This document shows, piece after piece, positions 5,252 through 13,332 of a stretch of DNA of 14,386 bases (positions are counted from its first letter, which is position 1; every line of letters begins with the position of its first letter). Source of the stretch: an uncultured Eubacteriales bacterium (GTDB lineage: Bacteria; Bacillota; Clostridia; Oscillospirales; Oscillospiraceae). Under the pieces are notes generated by a model that saw only the letters and a list, made by a program, of their open reading frames with translations, made no database searches and had not been told where the DNA came from. The translations under genes and the position numbers were made by a program. The stretch lies in contig USIZ01000008.1 of the NCBI GenBank assembly GCA_900554855.1, positions 1 through 14,386 of the forward strand, in the 5' to 3' direction.

Positions 5252-8200
5252 ATGAAACGAGTGATCGCACTGCTGCTGACGCTGGTCATGCTGCTGGGCC
5301 TGGTGCCCACGGCTCTGGCCGCCGAAGCCGCCGCCCCCGACGGGACCGTGGTGAAGGCGGAGGAGGTCAGCGGCACCCCCCGGCTGGACGCCATGGCGGA
5401 GAACGACTCTGCGGCGGAAACCACCCAGCCCACCGGGCATCAGCCCGATGATATGGTGACCATCCTCGTGGAGCTGGAGCGCGCTCCCGTGCTGGAGGGC
5501 TTTGCCGCGAAGAAAACGGCTTCCACCAGCTCTGCCGGTGCGGAGATCGCCGCCTATCTTGCCGGCGGCCGCGCGGAGAAACAGGATGCCGCCATTCGCC
5601 GGGATCAGAAAAAGGTTTTTGCCGAGATCCAGGCGGCCCAGCCCGCCGCTCTCCAGGAGGAGGGCACCTGCACTGCCTGTGCCCCTGAGCTGATGGAGCA
5701 GTGGACGGTGCTCTTTAACGGCATGGCCGTCCGCGCCCCCTATGGCATGCTGGATACCATCCGCAATCTGAAGGGTGTGAAGTCCGCCCATGTGCAGCAT
5801 GTTTACAGTCAGCCCACCTCTCCGGCCACCAATGCCGGTGTGGCAGGCTACAGCTATGACATGGTCCACCTGCAGGAGGTCTGGAACAAGGGCTACACCG
5901 GCAAGGGAATGCTGGTGGCCGTGGTGGATTCCGGCCTGGACATGGAGTATTCCAGCTGGTGGAGCGATGAGGAGGGCGCCAACGTCACCGGTCTGCGCCG
6001 GGTCCACGAGGCCTTCCGGGACGACTCCTTCTACTCCCAGCTCAGCGACAGCGACCTGCGCTATACCAAGGGGTCCCTGCTGGCCTTCCTGAACGGCCGC
6101 CAGCTCAATGCCAATAGGCTGAGCCCCGCCTCCAACGAGGCCATGTACAAGACCCGCAAGGTCCCCTTCGCCTTTGACTACGCCGGAGACGCCGACCCCT
6201 ATACCGGCGAGATCATCAGCGGCGACGTAAACGTCCGCAACAGCGGCAGCAACCACGGCACCCACGTCTCCGGCACCGTGGCGGGCTTTGTCCAGAGCCA
6301 GGAGGGCGAGGTCCTCTTTTCCGGCGTAGCCCCCGATGCCCAACTGATGATGATGAAGGTCTTTGCCGACGGCGGCAACTCCGGCGCCACGGAAAGCGCC
6401 ATTCTCAACGCCCTGGAGGACGCCATGACCTTGGGCGCCGACGCCGTGAACCTGTCTCTGGGCTCCGACAACGGCTTTGCCTATGATGACACCGCCATCC
6501 ACGGCGTTTATGCCCGGCTGGAGCAGGCCGGCGTCATTCTGATGACCGCCGCCGGCAACAGCGAAAACTCCCCCGCCCAGGGCAATGAGCGGGGCGGCCT
6601 GAACCTGGCGGAGGACCCGGATATCTCCATGATGTCCTCTCCCGCCGTCTACCCCTCCAACCTGGCGGTGGCCTCCATCAACAGCACCATCAACATGCAG
6701 AGTGTGCTGAGCTGGACCGACGCCCAGGGCCAGAGCCATACCGTGCCCTTCTCCGACCCCAACGAAGTGGCCATGAAGGGGAAGTTCCCCGAGAGCCAGA
6801 GCTTCGTTGTGTATGACGCGGGCTACGGCACCTACATGGACTACTACAACGCCGGATTCAGCAACGGCTACAACGGCGGCAAGACGGGTATTGCCCTGGT
6901 CAAGCGCGGCAGCGCAGACGGCAGCACCCTCTCCTTCGCCGACAAGATCAACAATGCCAGCAGCTTCTCCGGCACCAACTACATGGGCGAGAGCTACGGC
7001 GTGCTGGCTGTGCTGGTTTATGACAGCGACCCCGCCGCCACCACGCTTATCAACATGAACACGGACAACACCTCGCTGACCTCCGCCTTTATTTCCGGCG
7101 TGGACGGCGCGGCCATGATCGATGCGCTGAACGCCGGGCAGGAGGTCCGCATCACCGTTCACCAGCAGGACCAGCTGTCCGACTGGGAGGAGGGCGGCCA
7201 GATGTCCTCCTTCACCTCCTGGGGCAGCGGCTCCGGACTGGAGCTGAAGCCCGAGATCACCGCCCCCGGCGGCAACATCTGGTCCACCGTGATGGACAGC
7301 AGCTATGTGGAGGGCGCCGGGAAGTACGATGACTATACCGGGTCCTACAGTCTGATGAGCGGCACCTCCATGGCGACGCCCCATATGGCGGGCCTGGCCG
7401 CGCTGGTGGAGCAGTATGTCAAGTCCCAGCATCCCCAGCAGGACGCCGCCGCCAGCGCCGACCTGACCAACCATCTGCTGGTGAGCACCGCCGTGCCCCA
7501 GCAGGAGAACGGCGTATACGTCTCTCCCCGCCGCCAGGGCGCCGGCCTTGTGAACGCAGCCGCGGCCATTTCCACCCCTGCCTACATCGATGTGGACGGC
7601 AAGCTGGTGGGCAAGCTGGAGCTGGGCGACGATCCCGGCTGGAGCGGCAGCTATGATCTGGACTTCCGGGTGGAGAACCTGGGCAGCGACACCCTGAGCT
7701 ACAGCATGAAGGCCGTGCTTCTGCGGCCGGATACCGCAGAGCAGGACGGCAAGACCATGGTCCTTGCCAGCGATGTGCTGATCCGTGAGGTGGATCTGGG
7801 CAGCGTCAGCGTGCCCGCCGGCGGCACACAGGTCAGCCGGACCATTTCCCTCACCGCTTCCGACATCGCCGCCATCCGCGACCTGTTCCCCAACGGCAGC
7901 TATGTGGAGGGCTTTGTGATCCTCACCGCCGCCGACGGCTCCGCGCCTCAGATCGGCATGCCCCTGCTGGCCTTCCTGGGCGACTGGACCTCTGCCCCCA
8001 TCCTGGACCGCGCCAACTGGTTCGACGAGCCCCAGGACGGCGAAAACGTGATGAACAACGACTGTACCCTGGGCGTCAACGTGGTGGGCAGTACCATCCG
8101 CAGCGCCGGGGAAGTGGTGAACTTCCTGAACCTGGGCCAGAACATCTTTGATACCGACATTGCCGCCGAGAGCAAGCAGACAGTTTTCCACCAGGAGAAC

Positions 8201-11200
8201 TTTGCCATCTCCCCGGACGGCAGCGGCTATTTCGACGCCATTGACGACCTTGAGCTCTATCAGCTGCGGGATGCCAAGCTCTTTGTCACCGAGGTCCGGA
8301 ACAAGAACACCAACGAGCTCTATTTCCGCACCTTCAACACCTATGTGCCCCGCAGCGTCTATCAGGCCGGCTACGGCGTGGTCCTGCCCATGTCCCTTTA
8401 CTACTTCACGGATGCCTGGGACGGAACGGACCTGAACGGCGACGTCCTGCCCAACGGCACCCAGTGCGTTTACACCATTACCGCCTATGGCGAGGGTGAC
8501 TACGGCGACACCGTGGACAATGAGGAGCTGGGCCGCCCGGTGACGGACTTCGAGTCCTTCGTGGACGGCAAGGAGCCCACCTTCAACGGCCACAAAATGG
8601 ACAAGACCGGCGACGTGCTCTCCTTCGACGTGCTGGTGGACACCCAGGCCCCCAAGCTGGAGAACAACGCCGTGACCTTCTATCAGAAGGATGGCCGCAC
8701 CTACATGCAGGGCACCGTCTATGACGAGGACGGCTCCCTGGCCTCCGTGGCGGTCCACGCCCAGGTGAGCCGGACCTATACCGACTCCACCGGTCGGGAA
8801 ATCACCGAGTACAACATCGATCTGCTGAATCCCCTGTATTCCCAGAGCATTTATGACGCCGATACCCACACCTTCACCTTCACCGCAGATGTGACGGAGT
8901 ATCGCGGCAGCTACAACTGGACCGGCAACGTGTATCTCTCCTGCGGCGACTATGCGGCCAATGACCGCACCTATGCCATCAAGGTGGACGCCTCCCAGGG
9001 CCTGACCCTGTCCCAGACATCCGCCCGCCTGCACCCCGGCCAGAGCTTTGACCTCAGCGTGAACAACAACACCGGCTCCACGGCGCCCATCACCCGCACC
9101 TCCAGCAACCCCGAGGTGGCCACGGTGGATGAGTTCGGTCATGTGGTGGCTGTGGCTCCCGGCCAGGCCATCATCACCGTGTCCAACGGCACCTACTCCG
9201 CCCTGTGCGTCATAGCGGTGGAGGCATCCTCCACGGAGGTGAAGGACTTCAAGCTGTCCATGGACCACTTCTCCGGCCTGAAGCCCAACGGTGCCATCAC
9301 CGTCCGGGTGGTGGACCTGCAGCCCGCCGATGTGGAGATCTATCAGAATCAGTGGCTGGTATATGAGGACGACGAGGACTGGGCGGGCCTGGTCAGCGTC
9401 TCCCAGAACAGCAGCGACGCGCTGGAGGGCCTTATCGACCTGAACTATCAGGCCTCCGCGGACAAGATCCCCTCCGGAACCGGCCATCTGGACGTCACCA
9501 TCAACGGTGTTACCCGGACCATGACCTTTGACTGGGAGGACGTCTATCAGACCTCCGACCAGGAGGACCTGCAGTCCGACGCCTACTACAACGAGCAGAC
9601 CTATTACGTCACCGCCGGTGAGACCGCCAGCCTCATCGCCCGGTATCGCCAGACCCACTCCTTCTCCGATGTGAAGCTGTACACGGCCCAGGGGTATGTT
9701 TCCGGCGGCAGCGACAATCCCACCACCGCCGCCACCGGCCTGGTGCTGGACGGCCCGGACTTTGTCCTCTCCGGCAGCGAGCCCTGGCGCGGCAGATTGG
9801 TGAACACCGAGGGCTATGCCCTGCCGGAGTCCATCCATGTGGTTTACCGCTATGATTACGGCTATGAGTATGAGCTGACGGAAAACGCCATGTACAATGG
9901 CTATACCTATGACCGTACCACCGGCGATATCGTCGTGTCCGCCCCCTACGGCTCCTCCACCACGGTGGTGATCCGGGCAGACGGCACGGAGAAGGCCGGT
10001 AATCCGGCGGGTGCCCTCTCCGGCGTCACCTATGACCGTCCCGACAGCACCTACGGTCCCTTCAACTGGACGGTGACGGAGGGCGGCGGCAAGCTGGAGA
10101 CCGCCGAGGACGTCAACGTTAACGGCACCCGCAAGAACGTTGCCTATTACACCCCCTCGGAGCCCGGCGTCAGCTATCTGACCGCCACCACCAAGGACGG
10201 GCAGTATCATGTGAACTTCGCCGTGGTCTGCCTGCCGGTGCAGGCCAATACCCTGCGCCTGGATGATACCCGGGCCACCCTGCATCCCCTGGAGACTCTG
10301 GCGCTGAACGCGACGCTGACTCCTACCCCCACCCGGGCGGAGGACGCCGCGCTGACCTGGACCTCCTTCAACCCCGAGGTAGCCACCGTGGATGAAAACG
10401 GCGTTGTCACCGCCCACAAGCCCGGCTACGCTTACATCAAGGTGTCCACCGATATCAACACCAGCGTCACCGCCTACTGCGTGGTGGAGGTATTGCCTGG
10501 TCAGGGCTATACCGTGACTCTGGACGCCAACGGCGGCATGGTGAAGCCCGACTCCGTCAGCGTCCAGTACGGCATAGCTGTGGGCCAGCTGCCTGTGCCC
10601 GTCCGTGAGGGCTATACCTTCGACGGCTGGTATGACGAAAACGGTGCGCAGTACACCGAGGACACCATATATGCCATCGCCGGAGACGCCACCCTCACTG
10701 CCCGCTGGACCGCCAATATCTACGAGATCACCCTGGACGCCAACGGCGGCGTCACCGACGTGGCCCTGGTCCAGGTGACCTTCGGCCAGGCCGTGGGCGC
10801 CCTGCCCACACCTACCCGGGAGGGCTATGTGTTCCTGGGCTGGTTCGACGAGGTGGGCAGCCGCTATGATGCTTCCACCGTCTACAGCACAGCCGATGGT
10901 GTGACCCTCACCGCCCGCTGGGGTCAGGAGGACAGCACCTTCACCATTACCCTGAACGCCAATGGCGGCAAGGTGGAGCCCTCTGCTCTGGCGGTGGTAT
11001 ACGGTCAGGCTGTGGGCACCCTGCCCGTACCCACCCGGGAGGGCTATACCTTCGGCGGCTGGTACGACAAGGACGGCAACCGCTACGACGCCTCCAGCGT
11101 GTACAGCGTCAAGGGTGACACGACCCTGACGGCCCGCTGGATCGAAAACAGTGTCCAGACCGGCGACGGGTTCCCCATCTTCCTGCTGAGCGGCGCGATG

Positions 11201-11263
11201 ATGGCGGCTGCCGCAGGCGCTGTGATGCTCCTGCTGAAGCGGCGGAAGCTCATGGGCGAATAA
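5252..11263 (+). CDS. Giant cell-surface subtilisin-like (S8) peptidase with Ig-like and Listeria-Bacteroides repeats
   Basis: 2003 residues from ATG 5252 (strong AAGGGAGGA site). In order: signal peptide 1-24 (ends TALAA); propeptide-like region to about 190; S8 catalytic domain with Asp226 (VAVVDSGLD), His335 (NHGTHVSGT), oxyanion Asn436 (AAGNSENS) and Ser706 (SGTSMATPHMAG). A PA-type insert lies at about 513-626. A Fn3-like domain at about 780-920 resembles that of lactocepin/C5a-peptidase types. Big_2 Ig-like domains lie at about 1250-1327 and 1666-1753, and three Listeria-Bacteroides (InlB B) repeats at 1753-1963. The tail is VQTGD (1968-1972), a hydrophobic helix and KRRK, a degenerate sortase-type anchor. 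It should be secreted, anchored at the envelope, and cleave extracellular proteins; the substrate is unknown. The catalytic residues are intact and the gene is uninterrupted. Confidence 0.93.
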   Translation: MKRVIALLLTLVMLLGLVPTALAAEAAAPDGTVVKAEEVSGTPRLDAMAENDSAAETTQPTGHQPDDMVTILVELERAPVLEGFAAKKTASTSSAGAEIAAYLAGGRAEKQDAAIRRDQKKVFAEIQAAQPAALQEEGTCTACAPELMEQWTVLFNGMAVRAPYGMLDTIRNLKGVKSAHVQHVYSQPTSPATNAGVAGYSYDMVHLQEVWNKGYTGKGMLVAVVDSGLDMEYSSWWSDEEGANVTGLRRVHEAFRDDSFYSQLSDSDLRYTKGSLLAFLNGRQLNANRLSPASNEAMYKTRKVPFAFDYAGDADPYTGEIISGDVNVRNSGSNHGTHVSGTVAGFVQSQEGEVLFSGVAPDAQLMMMKVFADGGNSGATESAILNALEDAMTLGADAVNLSLGSDNGFAYDDTAIHGVYARLEQAGVILMTAAGNSENSPAQGNERGGLNLAEDPDISMMSSPAVYPSNLAVASINSTINMQSVLSWTDAQGQSHTVPFSDPNEVAMKGKFPESQSFVVYDAGYGTYMDYYNAGFSNGYNGGKTGIALVKRGSADGSTLSFADKINNASSFSGTNYMGESYGVLAVLVYDSDPAATTLINMNTDNTSLTSAFISGVDGAAMIDALNAGQEVRITVHQQDQLSDWEEGGQMSSFTSWGSGSGLELKPEITAPGGNIWSTVMDSSYVEGAGKYDDYTGSYSLMSGTSMATPHMAGLAALVEQYVKSQHPQQDAAASADLTNHLLVSTAVPQQENGVYVSPRRQGAGLVNAAAAISTPAYIDVDGKLVGKLELGDDPGWSGSYDLDFRVENLGSDTLSYSMKAVLLRPDTAEQDGKTMVLASDVLIREVDLGSVSVPAGGTQVSRTISLTASDIAAIRDLFPNGSYVEGFVILTAADGSAPQIGMPLLAFLGDWTSAPILDRANWFDEPQDGENVMNNDCTLGVNVVGSTIRSAGEVVNFLNLGQNIFDTDIAAESKQTVFHQENFAISPDGSGYFDAIDDLELYQLRDAKLFVTEVRNKNTNELYFRTFNTYVPRSVYQAGYGVVLPMSLYYFTDAWDGTDLNGDVLPNGTQCVYTITAYGEGDYGDTVDNEELGRPVTDFESFVDGKEPTFNGHKMDKTGDVLSFDVLVDTQAPKLENNAVTFYQKDGRTYMQGTVYDEDGSLASVAVHAQVSRTYTDSTGREITEYNIDLLNPLYSQSIYDADTHTFTFTADVTEYRGSYNWTGNVYLSCGDYAANDRTYAIKVDASQGLTLSQTSARLHPGQSFDLSVNNNTGSTAPITRTSSNPEVATVDEFGHVVAVAPGQAIITVSNGTYSALCVIAVEASSTEVKDFKLSMDHFSGLKPNGAITVRVVDLQPADVEIYQNQWLVYEDDEDWAGLVSVSQNSSDALEGLIDLNYQASADKIPSGTGHLDVTINGVTRTMTFDWEDVYQTSDQEDLQSDAYYNEQTYYVTAGETASLIARYRQTHSFSDVKLYTAQGYVSGGSDNPTTAATGLVLDGPDFVLSGSEPWRGRLVNTEGYALPESIHVVYRYDYGYEYELTENAMYNGYTYDRTTGDIVVSAPYGSSTTVVIRADGTEKAGNPAGALSGVTYDRPDSTYGPFNWTVTEGGGKLETAEDVNVNGTRKNVAYYTPSEPGVSYLTATTKDGQYHVNFAVVCLPVQANTLRLDDTRATLHPLETLALNATLTPTPTRAEDAALTWTSFNPEVATVDENGVVTAHKPGYAYIKVSTDINTSVTAYCVVEVLPGQGYTVTLDANGGMVKPDSVSVQYGIAVGQLPVPVREGYTFDGWYDENGAQYTEDTIYAIAGDATLTARWTANIYEITLDANGGVTDVALVQVTFGQAVGALPTPTREGYVFLGWFDEVGSRYDASTVYSTADGVTLTARWGQEDSTFTITLNANGGKVEPSALAVVYGQAVGTLPVPTREGYTFGGWYDKDGNRYDASSVYSVKGDTTLTARWIENSVQTGDGFPIFLLSGAMMAAAAGAVMLLLKRRKLMGE
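10508..11140 (+). repeat. Three tandem Listeria-Bacteroides (InlB B-type) coding repeats
   Basis: Three consecutive units of 213, 219 and 201 bp begin at 10508, 10721 and 10940. Each encodes the pattern (Y/F)-x-(V/I)-T-L-(D/N)-A-N-G-G, then G-x-L-P-x-P-x-R-E-G-Y-x-F-x-G-W, and ends in T-A-R-W. They form a beta-rich stalk just before the anchor of the S8 peptidase. The DNA similarity between units could support unequal crossing-over and length variation between strains. Confidence 0.88.
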
Positions 11264-11300
11264 ACAGACCGGAAGTGCTTCTGCACAGGCTGTTATAAAA

Positions 11301-11330
11301 GGCTCTCCGGCACATGTGCGCCGGAGAGCC
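11301..11330 (-). terminator. Hairpin terminator between convergent genes
   Basis: Arms GGCTCTCCGGC (11301-11311) and GCCGGAGAGCC (11320-11330) are perfect complements around an 8-nt loop. Read on the minus strand the stem is followed by TTTTATAA, a plausible rho-independent tail for the permease transcript. On the plus strand, 37 bp after the S8 peptidase stop, no U tract follows, so activity for that gene is less certain. Confidence 0.6.
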
Positions 11331-11340
11331 GGGAAACGAA

Positions 11341-11385
11341 ACAAGCCAAGGCCGGCAGGTCAATGACCTGCCGGCCTTGGCTTGT
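11341..11385. repeat. 45-bp perfect palindrome
   Basis: The 22-nt arms 11341-11362 and 11364-11385 are exact reverse complements around a single central base; the left arm begins ACAAGCCAAGGCCGG and the right arm ends CCGGCCTTGGCTTGT. It sits directly after the hairpin at 11301-11330 in the gap between the S8 peptidase and the permease operon. No strong U tract follows on either strand. It may be a bidirectional transcription block, an mRNA 3'-end stabiliser or a repeat of the kind also seen at 11607-11640, with which it shares the string GCCAAGGCCGG. Confidence 0.75.
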
Positions 11386-11446
11386 CAAAAATCCTTAATG
11401 GGACATTCTCCGCTGGGGAGCGGCTCCATCAAAGCGCTGCGGACAC

Positions 11447-11529
11447 GGGCGGAGTGAATCCGCCCTTCGGCAAGGTTTTGCTGGGCAAAACGCTTGGGAC
11501 GCGGCTGCGCCGCGGGGGAAAAGCAGCAG
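11447..11529. repeat. Triple-hairpin intergenic repeat, copy A
   Basis: An 83-nt unit with three consecutive stems: GGGCGGA/TCCGCCC (11447-11465), CAAG+GTTTTGC/GCAAAAC+CTTG with one bulged base (11471-11496), and CGCGGC/GCCGCG around TGC (11500-11514). It is followed by GGGGAAAAGCAGCAG. It matches copy B (11659-11741) at all but five positions, with no gaps. The orientation of transcription is unproven; it lies downstream of the minus-strand permease operon. Confidence 0.75.
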
Positions 11530-11554
11530 GGGAGCCGACTCAGGAACCGGCAGC

Positions 11555-11605
11555 TTACCGCTCCTCTCGGAAGTAGCTGAGGCCCAGACTTGCAGGAGGC
11601 TGCTT
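11555..11605 (-). pseudogene. Duplicated 3'-end fragment of the BMP-type permease gene
   Basis: Seventeen codons read KQPPASLGLSYFREER plus TAA, identical in protein to the end of the intact permease at 11765-11815. The three DNA differences (CCT/CCG, AGT/AGC, GAG/GAA) are all synonymous third positions. There is no start codon or upstream gene body; the fragment begins right beside the palindrome at 11607. It is best read as the scar of a second, homologous permease gene lost by recombination, not as a coding gene. Confidence 0.75.
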
Positions 11606-11606
11606 T

Positions 11607-11640
11607 GGTTCCCTGTCCGGCCAAGGCCGGACAGGGAACC
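11607..11640. repeat. 34-bp perfect palindrome
   Basis: GGTTCCCTGTCCGGCC (11607-11622), a two-base centre, then its exact reverse complement (11625-11640). It separates the permease-end fragment (11555-11605) from the copy B hairpin unit. It shares GCCAAGGCCGG-type core bases with the palindrome at 11341-11385, but its outer arms are different. No U tract is visible on either side, so a terminator role is possible but unproven. Confidence 0.75.
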
Positions 11641-11658
11641 CGGATTTCATTTTCCTCC

Positions 11659-11741
11659 GGGCGGAATGAATCCGCCCTGCGGCAAGGTTTTGCTGCGCAA
11701 AACGCTTGGGACGCAGCTGCGCTGCGGGGGAAAAGCAGCAG
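11659..11741. repeat. Triple-hairpin intergenic repeat, copy B
   Basis: Same 83-nt layout as copy A: stems GGGCGGA/TCCGCCC (11659-11677), CAAG+GTTTTGC/GCAAAAC+CTTG (11683-11708) and CGCAGC/GCTGCG around TGC (11712-11726), then GGGGAAAAGCAGCAG. Relative to copy A the third stem has an A-T pair instead of a G-C pair, with both partners changed. It starts 24 bp beyond the stop codon of the intact permease on the minus strand. Confidence 0.75.
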
Positions 11742-11764
11742 ACAGACGCCGGATGACGAAAGTC

Positions 11765-12760
11765 TTACCGTTCCTCTCGGAAGTAGCTGAGGCCCAGGCT
11801 TGCAGGCGGCTGCTTTTCCTTGTTGTTCCGCAGGCTGGAGATCACCAGCACCACCACGGTGACCACATACGGCAGCATCTTGTACAGCTCCTTCACGGCC
11901 ATCTGGCTGCCGGTGGGGATGTACAGATACAGGATGTACAGGCCGCCGAACAGGATGGAGGCCAGGACACTGACATTGGGACGCCAGATGGTGAAGATCA
12001 CCAGGGCGATGGCCAGCCAGCCGCGGTCGCCGAAAGCGTTGTTGGACCACACGCCGCTGGCGTAGTCCATCACGTAGTACAGGCCGCCGAGACCGGCGAT
12101 CATGCTGCCCACGCAGGTGGCCAGGTACTTATACCGGGTAACGTTGATACCGGCGGCGTCGGCGGTGGAGGCGCTTTCGCCCACGGAGCGCAGGTGCAGG
12201 CCGGGCCGGGTGTGCTTCAGGAAATAGGAGGACAGCAGGGCCAGGATAATGGCCAGGTACGCCAGGAAGCCATAGGACAGGAAGATCTGGCCAAACCAGC
12301 CCAGACTCTTGGCAAAGGGCAGGGACTTGGCAAAATAGCCGCTGGTGGCGGACAGGGCAATGGAGGGGACCTCACTGCCGGTGAGCTTGATCAGGGAGCC
12401 GCCGAAGAAGTTGCCGATGCCCACGCCGAAGGTGGTCATGGTCAGACCGGTAACGTTCTGGTTGGCCCGCAGGGTCACCGTCAGGAAGCAGTACAGCAGG
12501 CCCATCAGCAGAGAGCCCAGCAGGGAGCACAGCATGGGGATCAGAATGGCCAGAAAGCCGCTCATCTGATCGGCGGGCACGGCCTGCTCATAGAAGAACG
12601 CGCCGATGACGCCGCAGATACCGCCCACATACATGATGCCGGGGATACCCAGGTTCAGATTGCCGGACTTCTCGGTGAGGATCTCGCCGGTGCTGCCGTA
12701 CAGCAGGGGGATACCCTGCATGACCGCGCGGGGGATGAAGGATACAATATCAAAATTCAT
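11765..12760 (-). CDS. ABC transporter permease, BMP/nucleoside type (NupQ/YufQ-like)
   Basis: 331 residues, the usual length for this permease, with about eight to ten hydrophobic segments. It begins with GIPLLYGSTGEILTEKSGNL and NLGIPGIMYVGG, the hallmark start of BPD_transp_2 permeases of BMP-family importers. The cytoplasmic ATPase-contact loop is VGESASTADAAGINVTRYKY. With a second permease, an ATPase and a BmpA-type lipoprotein it would import nucleosides or a related small molecule; the sugar-transporter branch is an alternative. The start at 12760 has GGAGG nine bases upstream, overlapping the end of the preceding permease (4-bp gap). The ATPase and binding-protein genes are not in the window. 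Confidence 0.9.
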   Translation of the reverse strand: MNFDIVSFIPRAVMQGIPLLYGSTGEILTEKSGNLNLGIPGIMYVGGICGVIGAFFYEQAVPADQMSGFLAILIPMLCSLLGSLLMGLLYCFLTVTLRANQNVTGLTMTTFGVGIGNFFGGSLIKLTGSEVPSIALSATSGYFAKSLPFAKSLGWFGQIFLSYGFLAYLAIILALLSSYFLKHTRPGLHLRSVGESASTADAAGINVTRYKYLATCVGSMIAGLGGLYYVMDYASGVWSNNAFGDRGWLAIALVIFTIWRPNVSVLASILFGGLYILYLYIPTGSQMAVKELYKMLPYVVTVVVLVISSLRNNKEKQPPASLGLSYFREER

Positions 12761-12764
12761 TTTC

Positions 12765-13313
12765 TCACGCCTCCTTCTTTCCGGAAGAACGGAACTGGAC
12801 CTTGTAGTTGATGAAGAACTCGCAGCCGATGATGAAGAACAGGATGATGCCCGTCAGGATATCGGAGAAGGAGCGGTTCAGGCCGAAGGCCGTGGAGATC
12901 TCGCTGGCGCCGCGGCTGAGGACCACCAGCAGCAGGGACACGAAGATCATGATAACGGGGTTGAACTTGGCCATCCAGGACACCATGACGGCGGTGAAGC
13001 CCCGGCCGTCCACGATGGTGGTGGTCATGGTGTGGTCGGTGCTGGAGGTCAGCAGCAGGCCGATCAGGCCGCACAGGGCGCCGGACAGGGCCATGGTCCG
13101 GATGATGACCCGGTCCACCTTGATGCCGGCATAGCTGGCGGTGCGGCGGCTTTCGCCCACCACGGCGATCTCATAGCCGTGCTTGCTGTAGTTCAGATAG
13201 ATGTACATCAGGCCCGTGAGGATGGCCACCACCAGAATGGCCAGCAGGTACTTCTGGTTGCCGATGGTGGGCAGCCAGCCGGCCTGGGTGTCCTGGTTGA
13301 TGATGCCGATCAT
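12765..13313 (-). pseudogene. N-terminally truncated ABC transporter permease (NupP/YufP-like)
   Basis: The 182 visible residues correspond to the C-terminal half of the partner permease, normally about 350 residues. The ATPase-contact loop GYEIAVVGESRRTASYAGIK is intact, followed by GLIGLLLTSSTDHT and SRGASEISTAFGLNRSFSDI. The half bearing the first membrane segments is absent: a TGA lies in frame three codons above ATG 13313, and the DNA beyond belongs to a different, kdp-like locus. There is no Shine-Dalgarno sequence before ATG 13313. A pairwise permease complex would not form normally, so import through this operon is probably lost, unless the break is an assembly artefact. Confidence 0.8.
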
Positions 13314-13332
13314 ACTGAATCATGGTGCTCAT
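13314..13332 (-). pseudogene. Start of a kdpA-like gene, cut off after about seven codons
   Basis: The ATG at 13332 overlaps the stop of the kdpF-like gene (ATGA) and reads Met-Ser-Thr-Met-Ile-Gln-Tyr, which fits the start of clostridial potassium-transporting ATPase subunit A (commonly x-x-x-I-Q-Y followed by a membrane helix). Beyond this point the frame runs into the permease sequence in the wrong frame and no KdpA sequence follows. Recognition rests on seven residues plus the kdpF context, so it is tentative. Confidence 0.45.

Noticed and set aside
5201..11344. A 2047-codon open frame antisense to the S8 peptidase
   Set aside because: Its codons mirror the third-position G+C bias of the real gene, its product is a low-complexity run of Gly, Val, Ala, His and Gln, and it has no domain, signal or ribosome binding site. 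The plus-strand frame has a full S8 triad and ordered domains.
11341..11741. CRISPR array
   Set aside because: Only two long repeat units and two unlike palindromes are present, with no short regular repeat-spacer pattern and no cas genes.
11385..12811. Long open frames on both strands over the intergenic repeats and the permease gene
   Set aside because: They are G+C-driven shadows of the permease frame, with His/Gln/Gly-rich products and repeats translated from the hairpin elements.
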